This document shows, piece after piece, positions 44,983-53,048 of a stretch of 53,048 bases of DNA. The notes beneath the pieces are model-generated. The model did not search any database and had not been told where the DNA came from. It saw nothing but the letters and a program-made list of their open reading frames with translations. Positions within the stretch are counted from its first letter, which is position 1. Each line of letters begins with the position of its first letter. The stretch spans positions 1 to 53,048 of the forward strand of contig JAPTJF010000434.1 of assembly GCA_029339195.1 (NCBI GenBank). Direction: 5' to 3'. Source of the DNA: Micractinium sp. NFX-FRZ. Taxonomy: Eukaryota; Chlorophyta; Trebouxiophyceae; Chlorellales; Chlorellaceae. Made by a program: the position numbers and the translations under genes.

Positions 44983-46998
44983 ATGCTCGCAGAGATGGCG
45001 CCCACCACCACTTCCTCCTCAGGAAGCGGCGCGCGCAACGAGGCGGGCACCGCCGCAGAGGCCGGCCCGTCAAGGCCGGCAGGCGCTGCAGGCAAGGGCA
45101 CGCAGCCTGCCCTCCGGCGTTCCTCGCGCGCTCCTCGCAAGCCTGCGAAGCAGGTATGCTCGCGGGAAAGAGGGTCACGGTTCCTCAATTGTCGAGGAAT
45201 GAGCGCCGCCAGCCCGCAGGCACTCAGGGGTCAGTACCGCGCGTTGCAAACCTTGCAGCTGCTGCCTGATGTACCCATCTTTGCCTAACCTGTACCAACC
45301 TGAGCCACGCCTTCTGCCACTGCCCCCTGCGTCCCTGACCTGCAGCTTACCCTGCACAAGGCAGTGCAGCAGGGCAGCAAGTTTGAGCGGCTGGCAGCCA
45401 TCTACACAGCCCTGGCTGCGGGGGCAGATGTGAACGGGACGGATGATGGCGGGAGAGCAGCGCTGCATTTGGCCGTAAGGGCAACAGACAGCGCAGCTGT
45501 CAGCGCAGTCATTGCTGCGCTAGTTGATGCAGGGGCAGGTGTGAGCATTGCGAGCAGTCGCGGCTGGACCCCGCTGCACCATGCGGCGTGGTATGGCAAG
45601 CCAGGCGGCGCAGCTGCAGCGGCGGTGCGGGCGCTTGTCTCGGCGGGCGCATCCGTCGGCAGCGTTTCCAAGTCGGGCAGAACGCCCCTGCATCTTGTTG
45701 CGCGGAATGGAGACGCAGCGGCGGCGGCAGAAGCTGTGGCAGCATTTGCGGCGGAGGGTGCAGACGTGGAGGCTGAAGACAACGAGGGGCAGCGCCCCCT
45801 TCACACTGTGGCAGAAAGCTGCGAGCACGGCGAGGCAGCAGCGGCTCTTGTGGAAGCCCTGGTCGCAGCAGGTGCCAGCTGTGGTGCCATGAACAAGTGC
45901 AGTCGCACGCCGCTTCACCTGGCAGCTTGGAAAGGCACGCCGCAGACCATAGCAGCCTTGGCAGCGGCGGGCGCGCCGCTGGAGGCAGCTGACAGCAAGG
46001 GACGCACCGCCCTGCACATGGCAGCGCAGCACACACGGCCAGAGGCGCTGGCAGCTCTGCTGGCTGCTGGCAGCTCTGTGGCAGCAGCAGACAAGGACGG
46101 CGTGCAGCCGCTGCATCTGGCAGCCAGCGCAGGCAGTGATACCGCAGGGTTGACTGCGGTAATCCAAGCCCTGGTGGCGGCAGGCGCAAGCGTGCACAGC
46201 AAGGCAGGGGGCGGGGGGGACACCCCCCTCCACCACGCAGCAGAAAATCGTTGTGCGGCTGCAGCGGCAGCAGCCATCGCCGCACTGGTGGAGGCGGGGT
46301 CAGATGTCAATGCCAAAACAAGCGATGTATGGAAGGCGACCGCCATGCACTGCGCAGCTCGGAACGGCTTCGCAGATGCAGCGGTGGCAGCGGTGACAGC
46401 CCTGGCAGCAGCTGGCGCTAGCGCCCGGGCACTGGATGGTCAAGGCGATGAGCCGCTGCACTGGGCAGCTGAGGCTAATGCAAGCCCTGAGGCAGCTGCG
46501 GCAGCAGCGCAGTCTCTGATTGCTGCAGGCGCGGACCCGTGCGCGGGCAATGCCAAGGGGGTGACCCCTCTGGTGTTTGCGCTTAAGCGGAAGCATGCCG
46601 GCAAGTACCAGCAGCTGCTGCAGGTGCTGTTGCCGTCGGAGGAGGTGGCGGCGGCAGCATCGTCATCGTCAGAGGAGGAGCCGTCATCAGAGGAGGAGGA
46701 GGAGGAGGGTGCAGCAGAGGCAGCGGCAGCCGGCAGCAGCCAGGGGAACCAGACCCGCCTGCTGCGGCGCCTTGGCGGCGAGATGCGCCGCCTGCTGAAG
46801 CGCAAGCGGCAGGCAGACGGCGAGCAGCAGCAGCAGCAGCAGGCAGAATGTGTGGTGTGCCTGGATGCGCCGCGCTCAAAGGTGCTTGTCCCCTGCGGCC
46901 ACTTTGCGCTGTGCGCCGGGTGTGCACCGGCAGTGGGCGGGGCCTGCCCGGTGTGCCGGGAAGCTGTGGAGAAGGTGCAGGACATTTACTTTTCTTGA
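44983..46998 (+). CDS. Ankyrin-repeat RING-finger protein, probable E3 ubiquitin ligase
   Basis: Two exons, 44983-45153 and 45346-46998, encode 607 residues; ATG at 44995 is an alternative start four codons later. The first exon is a Ser/Ala/Thr-rich, basic-ended leader. The second encodes twelve ankyrin repeats (about 58-475), each opening with a TPLHLAA-like helix, such as WTPLHHAA, RTPLHLVA and DEPLHWAA. A Ser/Glu patch and a basic, Gln-rich linker follow. The C-terminal RING (559-600) has CVVC, CGH at 574-576, CAGC and CPVC, a C3HC4 pattern like that of XIAP/MGRN-type ligases. Such RINGs recruit E2 enzymes while ankyrin repeats bind the substrate; the substrate is unknown. Unlike its neighbours the repeat region is a single 1.65-kb exon with no intronic echoes. 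Confidence 0.92.
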
Positions 46999-47959
46999 TG
47001 GGCTGCCAAATGTTGACCTTCTTGCCTTTCAATCCTTGCACTGCCTTGCTCTCCTGCCAATCGCTGCTGAGCAAGATGTCGTCGCAATTTTCCATCTCTT
47101 TGCTAAGCCCACCCCATCCCATCCAACCTTCTTTGTGCCTCACTCATCTGCCTTTCTCCTTGTGTGCTCGCTCCATGTTTCTTGCGACTTAGTTGCTACC
47201 CTCCCATGAGGTCCTCCTCACGCCCCTTTCCCTGCCCCTTTGCCCTGCCGATCCCTGCCCCCAACTCACATGCACTGCTGCGGGCCTGCTCTGCCCACCC
47301 ATTCTGTGCACTCCGTCAGCCTTGCTATTATACTGCTGCTATCACTGCCTTGAAATTGAACTACTGCACGCTTACTGGGTGAGGCATCAGCCAAGCAGCC
47401 CGAGTGCCGTGACCAGCCGCCTGAGGAAAGAAGCTGAGCAGGAGTCGTTCGGGTGGGAGGTGGGGTTGGCAAGGATGGCGGTGCACGCATGGTTAACTAC
47501 GAATATTGGCCCAGTGTACGGTAGAAGGTGTAGTCTGCGCCTGCCGCTTGCTGCCTGCACAGCACCGCCACCCCAAACAAGCACCGGCTGAGGCAGGGCA
47601 GTGGCGCCGTGCGCCGCCCGCCGCCAGGTCACCAGCACCGCCAGCAGGACAGTCCCTCTCTGCCTCTGCGGCCCGGGCCGTGATCGCAACTCCTAGACTG
47701 CCTATTAGTCTGCAACTCTAGCTTTTTGGCTAGGGCCGCAGGGTGTCGCGAGCTCGTGAACAAACCTGCTGTGCTCGCAGGGGCTTTGCGCCGCCCCGCG
47801 GCGGTGAGGTGCGTTGATGGAGGGCGTGGGTTTGCCTCGCGACGGGGGACCTGAAGCCCGACAATGCCTGCTACAGCTGCAACCCGCCTTCGCCCCGTCT
47901 TCGCCGCCGACGGCTCACAGCCTGCCTTTGCACCTGTGCAGCCCGGCTGCCGCCTGCAG
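46999..47959. other. Region downstream of ankyrin-RING gene, no clear gene
   Basis: Comparatively AT-rich at 46999-47200, consistent with a 3' untranslated region. A frame at 47838-47880 reads DLKPDN followed by CYSC; too short to support a kinase or zinc-finger exon. Earlier exons of the RBR-like gene may lie here unseen. Confidence 0.45.
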
Positions 47960-48454
47960 TCTGTGGCTCTGCCTACTGGAAGTGATCAACTTAATAAGCC
48001 CCCCGATGTGCCACAAGTTCATTTGCCTGAAGTGCCGGAAGGCGACTTGGGTGAGGGGCGGCGGCTAGGCGCTGGGCCGTGCAGTCCGGTTTGAAAAAGC
48101 AAGGGGTATCCGGCGTCCATTTAAGTGTTGACACACAGTGTCTCAGTGCCAGCCATTCAACCTGGGAGCCTTTGCCTCCCCCTGGGCACTGCCCCACACC
48201 CTCCCTCCCCCGCAGGCGGGCTGCGGCAGGCCCATTGAATACGCCCTTGAAGGCCGCCAGGAAGGGCCGCTGCCGCTGCGCTAACCCCACTCTCGATTCC
48301 CCTTCTTCGGACACGCCCCATTCAGGTGGGATGTGGCAAGCACATTGACTACGCCCTTCAAGGGGTGGCTGAGGAAAGCCGCTGCCACTGCAAGGCCTGG
48401 ACCCAGCAGCAGCACGACGCGGAGCATGGGGGCGCGTCGTGCTCAGTGCAGTGA
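47960..48454 (+). CDS. RBR/IBR zinc-finger gene fragment (two probable exons)
   Basis: Exon a (about 47960-48050) ends CHKFICLKCRKATW at a good gtgagg donor. Exon b (48326-48450 or to the stop at 48452-48454) starts in phase with VGCGKHIDYALQGV and has a further CHC. The spacing CxxxxCxxC followed by Trp is like the in-between-RING domain of RBR ubiquitin ligases (ChkfCxkCkxxWH), although the usual His after Trp is not in place at this join. The upstream echo of exon b (48216-48284) argues that exon b is, or was, a real exon. The codons before exon a (TTA, ATA) are atypical here, so this may be a decaying copy. No start or other RING found. Confidence 0.38.
48216..48284 (+). repeat. Echo of the RBR-like exon b start
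   Basis: About 69 bases after a cgcag acceptor copy 48326-48394: ggctgcggcaggcccattgaa against ggatgtggcaagcacattgac, then acgccctt(g/c)aagg and ccgctgcc(g/a)ctgc. It would read GCGRPIEYALEG before a stop. It lies upstream of its parent. Confidence 0.88.
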
Positions 48455-49234
48455 GCCCACGGTGCCTTTGACTCACGGCGGACAGCTGGCAGGCCCAAGG
48501 GGGTGCTGGGGTCTGAGCCCCGGCGGGCGCGCAGCACGGCCCGGCATGCCTTCCAGCAGGCAGCCTTCCCCTCTCGCACACACACCTGTGTGGTGAGCAA
48601 GTGCGCCTGACGCCCATCTGCCCCCCCCCCCCTCCCACTCCCAGGGCCACTTTGCCAGGCCCTGTTTGCCAGATGTCCTTTGCCCTGCTTCTCACGCCGC
48701 GCTTGCTCTGTGTGACTGTTGGCTGTGCCTGCGCAGCAATAGCGTTGTGTCCTTCTGCTCACGCTGCATTCCTGCTGTCACAGCGTGGCACGGTGCACTC
48801 CTTGCGACGTAGCGTGTAACATGCGGCGTGCCTTCAGAAGTGAGCAAAACCAGGGAGCAGGCAGGCAGACGCAGGAATGCAGGGAGTGGAGGTCGCAAGA
48901 AAAGGCCGCCACAGCAGTTAGTTGAGGCAGGGCTGGTCGTTGGTGCGTATGATACAGCACAGCGAGAGAGTTTGCTGAAAGAGAAGTGGCATCCCTTTGT
49001 TCTTGGTTCCGTTCCGTTTCAAAACCTCAAAACCGGGCAGCAGCGAGGGGTGCTCGCAGCCGCGTCCGTCAACTAGTGTGGTGGGTGGGAACCCGTGCTT
49101 GCACGCACACCGGCGCCGGCTCAGCGCCAGCTCAGCATGCTCAGCATGTAGGCTAGCCGTGTAGGCTACACTAATGCCAGCTCAGCTGCACCGGCGTCAG
49201 CTCAGCGCCAGCTCATCGTCGGGTCGCCAGCTCA
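48455..49234. other. Intergenic region, no gene recognised
   Basis: GC-rich sequence with short reading frames only. 49100-49230 contains repeated cagctcagc/ctcagcat motifs just beyond the Rid gene stop codon, probably within its 3' flank. Confidence 0.5.
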
Positions 49235-52200
49235 TCAAAAGTCCCCCAGGATGGCGTCCGCCTCAATCAGCACCAGGATGTCCTCGTGCACCAGCCGGCT
49301 CACCTCGAGCATTGTGGAGGCCGGCTTCACGTGGCCCAGCACCTGTGAGAAGGGAAGGAAGAGATGTGTAGGCAGCTTGGTAGAGGTCCGGCGGGAGGGA
49401 GCAAGGTGGAAGCTGGTTTGACGTGACCCAGCACGTGTGGCGGCGGCGAGGGGGAGGCGAGGATCGGAGGGTGTGAGGCAGGGCGGGGAGCAGCTCCAGC
49501 TTCGTCAGAGCTGGCTTGACATGGCCCAGAGGCTGGAAGTGTGTCCCCTCACGTGCCACGCCTGCGGCCGCACCCTGCTCAACGCTGCGCACCCTGCCCC
49601 GCCCACATTGCAGCACACAGCTAGCAGACACCTCACCCTGCCATGCACATGGCTACTGCTCCCCGTCCTTTTCCAGGACACGGCAGCCCAAGCTCAACCC
49701 CGCCCCCTCCCGCGGTCATACAGCTCTTCATGCGCCCCCAGGCTGTGCCCCTCACCTTGCCGTGGGCCCGGCTGCTGTGCTCCCCGTCCCATTCCAGCAA
49801 AACGGCAGCCCAGCTTACACCCGCCCCTTCCACTGAGTATGCAAATAGCTGACGGTTCCGCCCTTCAACCCTCACCTTGCCGTGCGCGCGGCTGATGTGC
49901 TCCCCGTCCCGCGCCATGTTGCGCACAAACAGGCGGGTGCGCACGACGTCGTCCAGGCTGGCGCCAACCTGGCAGACAGGTAGCAGTGGAGGAAAGAAGA
50001 TGAGCACGTCATACATCGTAAATGATGAGTGCAGGCGAGTGTGTGGACCACGTCGTCCATGCTGGCGCCAACCTGGCGTAGTGGGCTCCAAGTGAAGACA
50101 GCAGGCAGCAGAAACCAGTGAAGGACAGCAGGGGCAGGGGCAGGGGAGGCAGGGTAAAGCAGGGCAGGGCAGGGCTGGCCAGGGCAAAGCAAGTGGGGGC
50201 AATCATAGGGGGGAGGAGTGGACAGTGGCAAGCGGAAGGTGAGCAAGGGCGACCACTTCAGCGCATGGCGACATTCTTACTAACGACCATGCATGCTGGC
50301 CTCTTGCACTCTGCCCATCGTAATGAGTGCTGTTCCCACCTCTTCTGGCCTCTATCGTCGCCCTCATAAGCCACCCATGCCATGCATTGCAATCAACCCC
50401 TCCCTCCCTCCCTGCCGCACCTGGGCCAGCGCCTTCTCAATGATTGTGAAGGCCAGCTGGGTCTGCAGGGCGTAAGCGGGTAAGGCGCAGCGGGGCCGTG
50501 AGTGGGCAGGCGTGAGCCGCAGTGGGCGGGCGGGGTGAGTGGCAGCACGAGCTGCCAGCAGCAGGCACGCTCCTGCTGCTCCCGCCTGGCGCAGCACAGC
50601 AGCACTGAGGCCGGCCCAGAGGCCGCTGCGCCAACGCTCGGTGCGGCACGCCTGCGGCAAATCGATGCCCTGCCCCCCACCACTGCCGGCACACTGCGCT
50701 CCCACCCCATCTGCCAAAAGGGCGCTCTTCCCATTACTCCACATTTTCCCTGCCCTTCATTAGCGTAAAAGTGCAGCACAGGACACGCACCTGCTTGTAG
50801 GGGTCCCGTCGGAACATGACCCGCCCCGTCTCCTGAACAGCAGGGAGGAGCAGGCAGGGAGGAGGTTGGGAGGAGGCGAGGGAGAGCAGGGGACACACAT
50901 GAGGGAGGGGAAGGGGAGGAGGCGCAGCCAGGAGGCATCGTGGGCGGTGCGCTGCAGTGCCCCCAGCAGCTGCACGGGATCATGCTGGCATTCAGCAGCT
51001 GCGGAGGCTGCTGTCAGCCGCAACAGCTGCAAAGACTGCTGGCTCGAGCAGGAGGTGCAAGTAGAGACTGATGCTGCTGGCCTCCGCCTCACCTGATCCA
51101 CCGCAGAGGTGCCTGCACGACAGGGGCAGGGTGGGATGTGGGGCAGAGGTTGGGCAAGAGTTGCCTGGGCACGGCTGCGACCCTGGTGCAGGTTTCGAAA
51201 CCCAGGACCCAACCTGCTCCGCCTTCAACCCCCCAAAAGACTCCCTGTGACCGACTCCCCAACTGCTGCTGAAGCAGTTGCCTCCCACTGACCTGACACA
51301 AAGGTGAAGGGCCCCCGCTTTACGGCGCGGCTGTACCCCACCTGACACAAAGATACCTCTACCTGACCTGACCTGACACAAAGATGAAGGGCCCCCGCTT
51401 GACGGCGCGGCTGTACCCCACCACGTCCTCCCAGCGTGCGCTGCTGGACACAGCCTCCAGCCTGCCGCCTGCTTAGGGCGGGAAGATGAGCAGGCGCGCG
51501 GTGAGGGGAGGTGGCAAGTGCGGCAGGCACGGCGAGAGGCGCAGGGCGCGCTGCTAGGCACAGCCGACAGCTTGCCACCTGCACAGAACGTGGTTGTGCA
51601 GGTGCGTAGGTGGTGAGTGGGAAAGGTGCCGAGTGAGCTGAGAACTGGGAGTGAAGGGGGTGGGTTTGTGGGTAAATGAAAGTGGGGCACTCTGCCTGTT
51701 ACGACCTCAAGCCCCCCGGCATGCCCAGGGGGAGGTGGTGTGGTGCAGGCACACATGGAATCAAAGTGGCTGTTGGGCGAAACAAGAAGTGCATGCCGGG
51801 TGTGGAAGGGCAGGTGTGCAGAAGTGCTGAAGCAGGGACAGCCTGGGAGCTACCCAGGGTCCCGCTTACAGGTGTGCAGTACCAAGCAGTACTTGAGACA
51901 GCATGCAGCAGTACCAGCAGACGCAACCTCACCAGCTGTGTGTTTCACATGGAAGCCGCCGGCCGTGGGCGGCAGGTGCTCGTGCCGCCGCTCCACCGCT
52001 GCATCGTAGGAGCGGTGCAGGGAGTCCTGCAAGCAAGTGTGGAAGGAGGAGGAGCCCAAAGCAGACTAAACACAAAAAAAAATGCAAATCAAAAAGCGGG
52101 TAATGTTCCAAGTTATTTACACTCAGGCAGGCGGCACACAGTAGGCGACACCTCCCACAGCCCCACTCCCACAGCCCCACGTGCCCCTCAAGCTGCACAC

Positions 52201-52503
52201 GCATTTCACGCAACACAACAGTGCGCAACAACAGTTCACACCCTGCTCTCAGGCGTTCCACACAGTTCACACCCTGCTCTCGAGGCGCTCCACACAGTGC
52301 ACGCCCCGCGCTTGGCGGGGCCCTCACCACGCTGGAGGAGCGCGACACCTCGTGCCTCCCAAGCCTGCCATGCATTTCACACAACACACAACTCACGCCC
52401 CGCTCTTGGGGCCCTCACCACGCTGGAGGAGCGTGACGCCTCCTGTAGCCCCACGTGCAGGTTGTCGCGAGCCGCATCCTCCTCATCCGAAAACCGCACC
52501 GTC
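49235..52503 (-). CDS. Rid-family (YjgF/YER057c/UK114) domain protein with N-terminal extension, 5' end missing
   Basis: Eight exons in frame: 52503-52419, 52026-51933, 51468-51373, 51112-51093, 50832-50791, 50462-50421, 49968-49876, 49342-49235; 192 residues are visible. The C-terminal ~120 residues are a Rid domain: VGYSRAVKRGPFIFVSGTS, DPYKQTQLAFTIIEKALAQ, VGASLDDVVRTRLFV, GHVKPASTMLEV and IEADAIL. Canonical RidA enzymes hydrolyse reactive enamine/imine intermediates using an Arg in a PARS-like motif; here the position reads PAS, so that activity is doubtful. The preceding ~60 residues (FSDEEDAARDNL, SYDAAVERRHEHL) match nothing I recognise. One exon is only 20 bases. The start codon lies beyond 52503, probably off the window. 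Confidence 0.87.
49400..49795 (-). repeat. Echoes inside the last Rid intron
   Basis: 49400-49435 and 49505-49535 resemble the start of the last exon (real 49316-49352, tggcccagcac). 49632-49690 and 49747-49792 resemble the 3' edge of the previous exon (real 49867-49912, ctcaccttgccgtg..cggctg.tgtgctccccgtcc). A copy of that exon's 5' edge, 50047-50080, lies on its other side. All obey the position rule. Confidence 0.88.
51296..51592 (-). repeat. Two-sided echoes around the Rid GYSRAV exon
   Basis: Downstream in transcription, 51296-51345 repeats the 3' half and donor (tgacacaaag(g/a)tgaagggccc, then ggcgcggctgtacccca). Upstream, 51540-51592 repeats the 5' half and acceptor (gcgctgct(a/g)g(g/a)cacagcc..agc.tgcc). 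The true exon is 51468-51373. Confidence 0.92.
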
Positions 52504-52620
52504 CTGCTCACAAGGAAGACGCATGCAGGCAAGCGTTAGCAGGAGGCACAGAACCCTTTTGGTGGGTTAAGGTTGTCGCAGAGTGCGTCCTCCGCATCCA
52601 AGGACCGCACCGTCCTGCGG
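52310..52620 (-). repeat. Two-sided echoes around the first visible Rid exon
   Basis: Downstream, 52315-52365 repeats the 3' half (gccctcaccacgctggagg, agcg(c/t)gac) of exon 52503-52419. Upstream, 52560-52620 repeats the 5' half and acceptor (gaccgcaccgtcctgc) and would read RTVRSLDAEDALCDNL against RTVRFSDEEDAARDNL. Confidence 0.92.
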
Positions 52621-53048
52621 GTGAGGCCGAGGACGGCATGCAGCCCAGTGTGAAAGAGGTTAAAAGAGGTGATGTCAACAGGTATCCGCCCAGACCCGCA
52701 TGGCGCATGGGGTCGCATGGGGTCGCATGGTAGTGCGGTGGGTCGCTGCCAGGACTGCCCTGCTCGTTTCAGGGGCTGGGAGGCAGGGGGGTCGATCACG
52801 ATGGGCAGGGCAAGTTTTTGGGTGGAGGGTGAGGGAAGGGGAGATGAGGACGGGGTGGGGCTAGGCAAAATGAGGTGTGGTGAGTGGAGGAAGACAAAGA
52901 GGCACCCTTGGCGTCGGTTGAGCACTGGCGACATGCCCCATTGCCAGCATCCATCAGACCGCAGGGTGTCAGCCCCATTGCCCCATCGCTGGCCCCCCAT
53001 CACCCCATCATGATGGGAGCCGGTAAACAGCACCCCATCGTGCCCTCC
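52621..53048. other. Right edge, no exon recognised
   Basis: Probably intron upstream of the first visible Rid-gene exon. Contains a short gcatggggtc direct repeat near 52705-52730 and purine-rich sequence at 52785-52870. No coding block was identified. Confidence 0.4.

Noticed and set aside
47838..47880. DLKPDN in a short plus-strand frame, as in protein kinases, followed by CYSC
   Set aside because: No other kinase motif (no glycine loop, DFG or APE) occurs around it; six residues can match by chance.
1..53048. Searched for tRNA or rRNA genes, CRISPR arrays, complete transposons and prokaryotic operons
   Set aside because: No tRNA box pattern, terminal inverted repeats, transposase or reverse transcriptase motif, or spacer-repeat array was seen. 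The window reads as ordinary eukaryotic nuclear DNA apart from the edge echoes.

Overview
This is a stretch of nuclear DNA from a eukaryote, most likely a green alga of the Chlorellaceae or a related trebouxiophyte. The evidence is the strong GC bias, the genes split into many short exons by GT-AG introns of roughly 100-500 bases, a plant-type chloroplast FtsH7/9 protease, an arsenosugar-type radical SAM enzyme, and a giant hydroxyproline-rich-type cell-surface protein. Gene models were assembled by hand from conserved protein blocks, splice consensus and reading phase. In all five multi-exon models that are complete in the window the joined frame is continuous.

Layout. 262-4731 (-): secreted serpin, C-terminal end lost off the left edge. 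5733-8704 (+): secreted trypsin-fold serine protease, divergent from the serpin. 10648-16144 (-): ArsS-like radical SAM protein, 12 exons. 16517-25594 (+): FtsH7/9-type AAA metalloprotease, 21 exons, divergent from arsS across 372 bases. 26954-43734 (+): a predicted 2179-residue membrane protein in 35 exons. It has a signal peptide, polyQ tract, Ig-like ectodomain, very long Pro/Ser stalk, Cys-rich modules and a multipass membrane domain. 44983-46998 (+): ankyrin-repeat RING protein, two exons. About 47960-48454 (+): two probable exons of an RBR/IBR zinc-finger gene. 49235-52503 (-): Rid-family protein with an N-terminal extension that runs off the right edge.

The most unusual property is shared by nearly all the intron-rich genes. 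Beside many true exons the intron holds one to three diverged partial copies of that exon's edge together with its splice site. Copies of an exon's 5' end (with acceptor) lie upstream, and copies of its 3' end (with donor) lie downstream. I call these 'exon-edge echoes'. They look like tandem duplications across splice junctions that are tolerated because splicing removes them. They may explain intron growth here and may provide a reservoir of cryptic splice sites and alternative exons.

Functional links are modest. The serpin and protease could be a regulated inhibitor/protease pair sharing one promoter region. The other genes do not form an obvious pathway.
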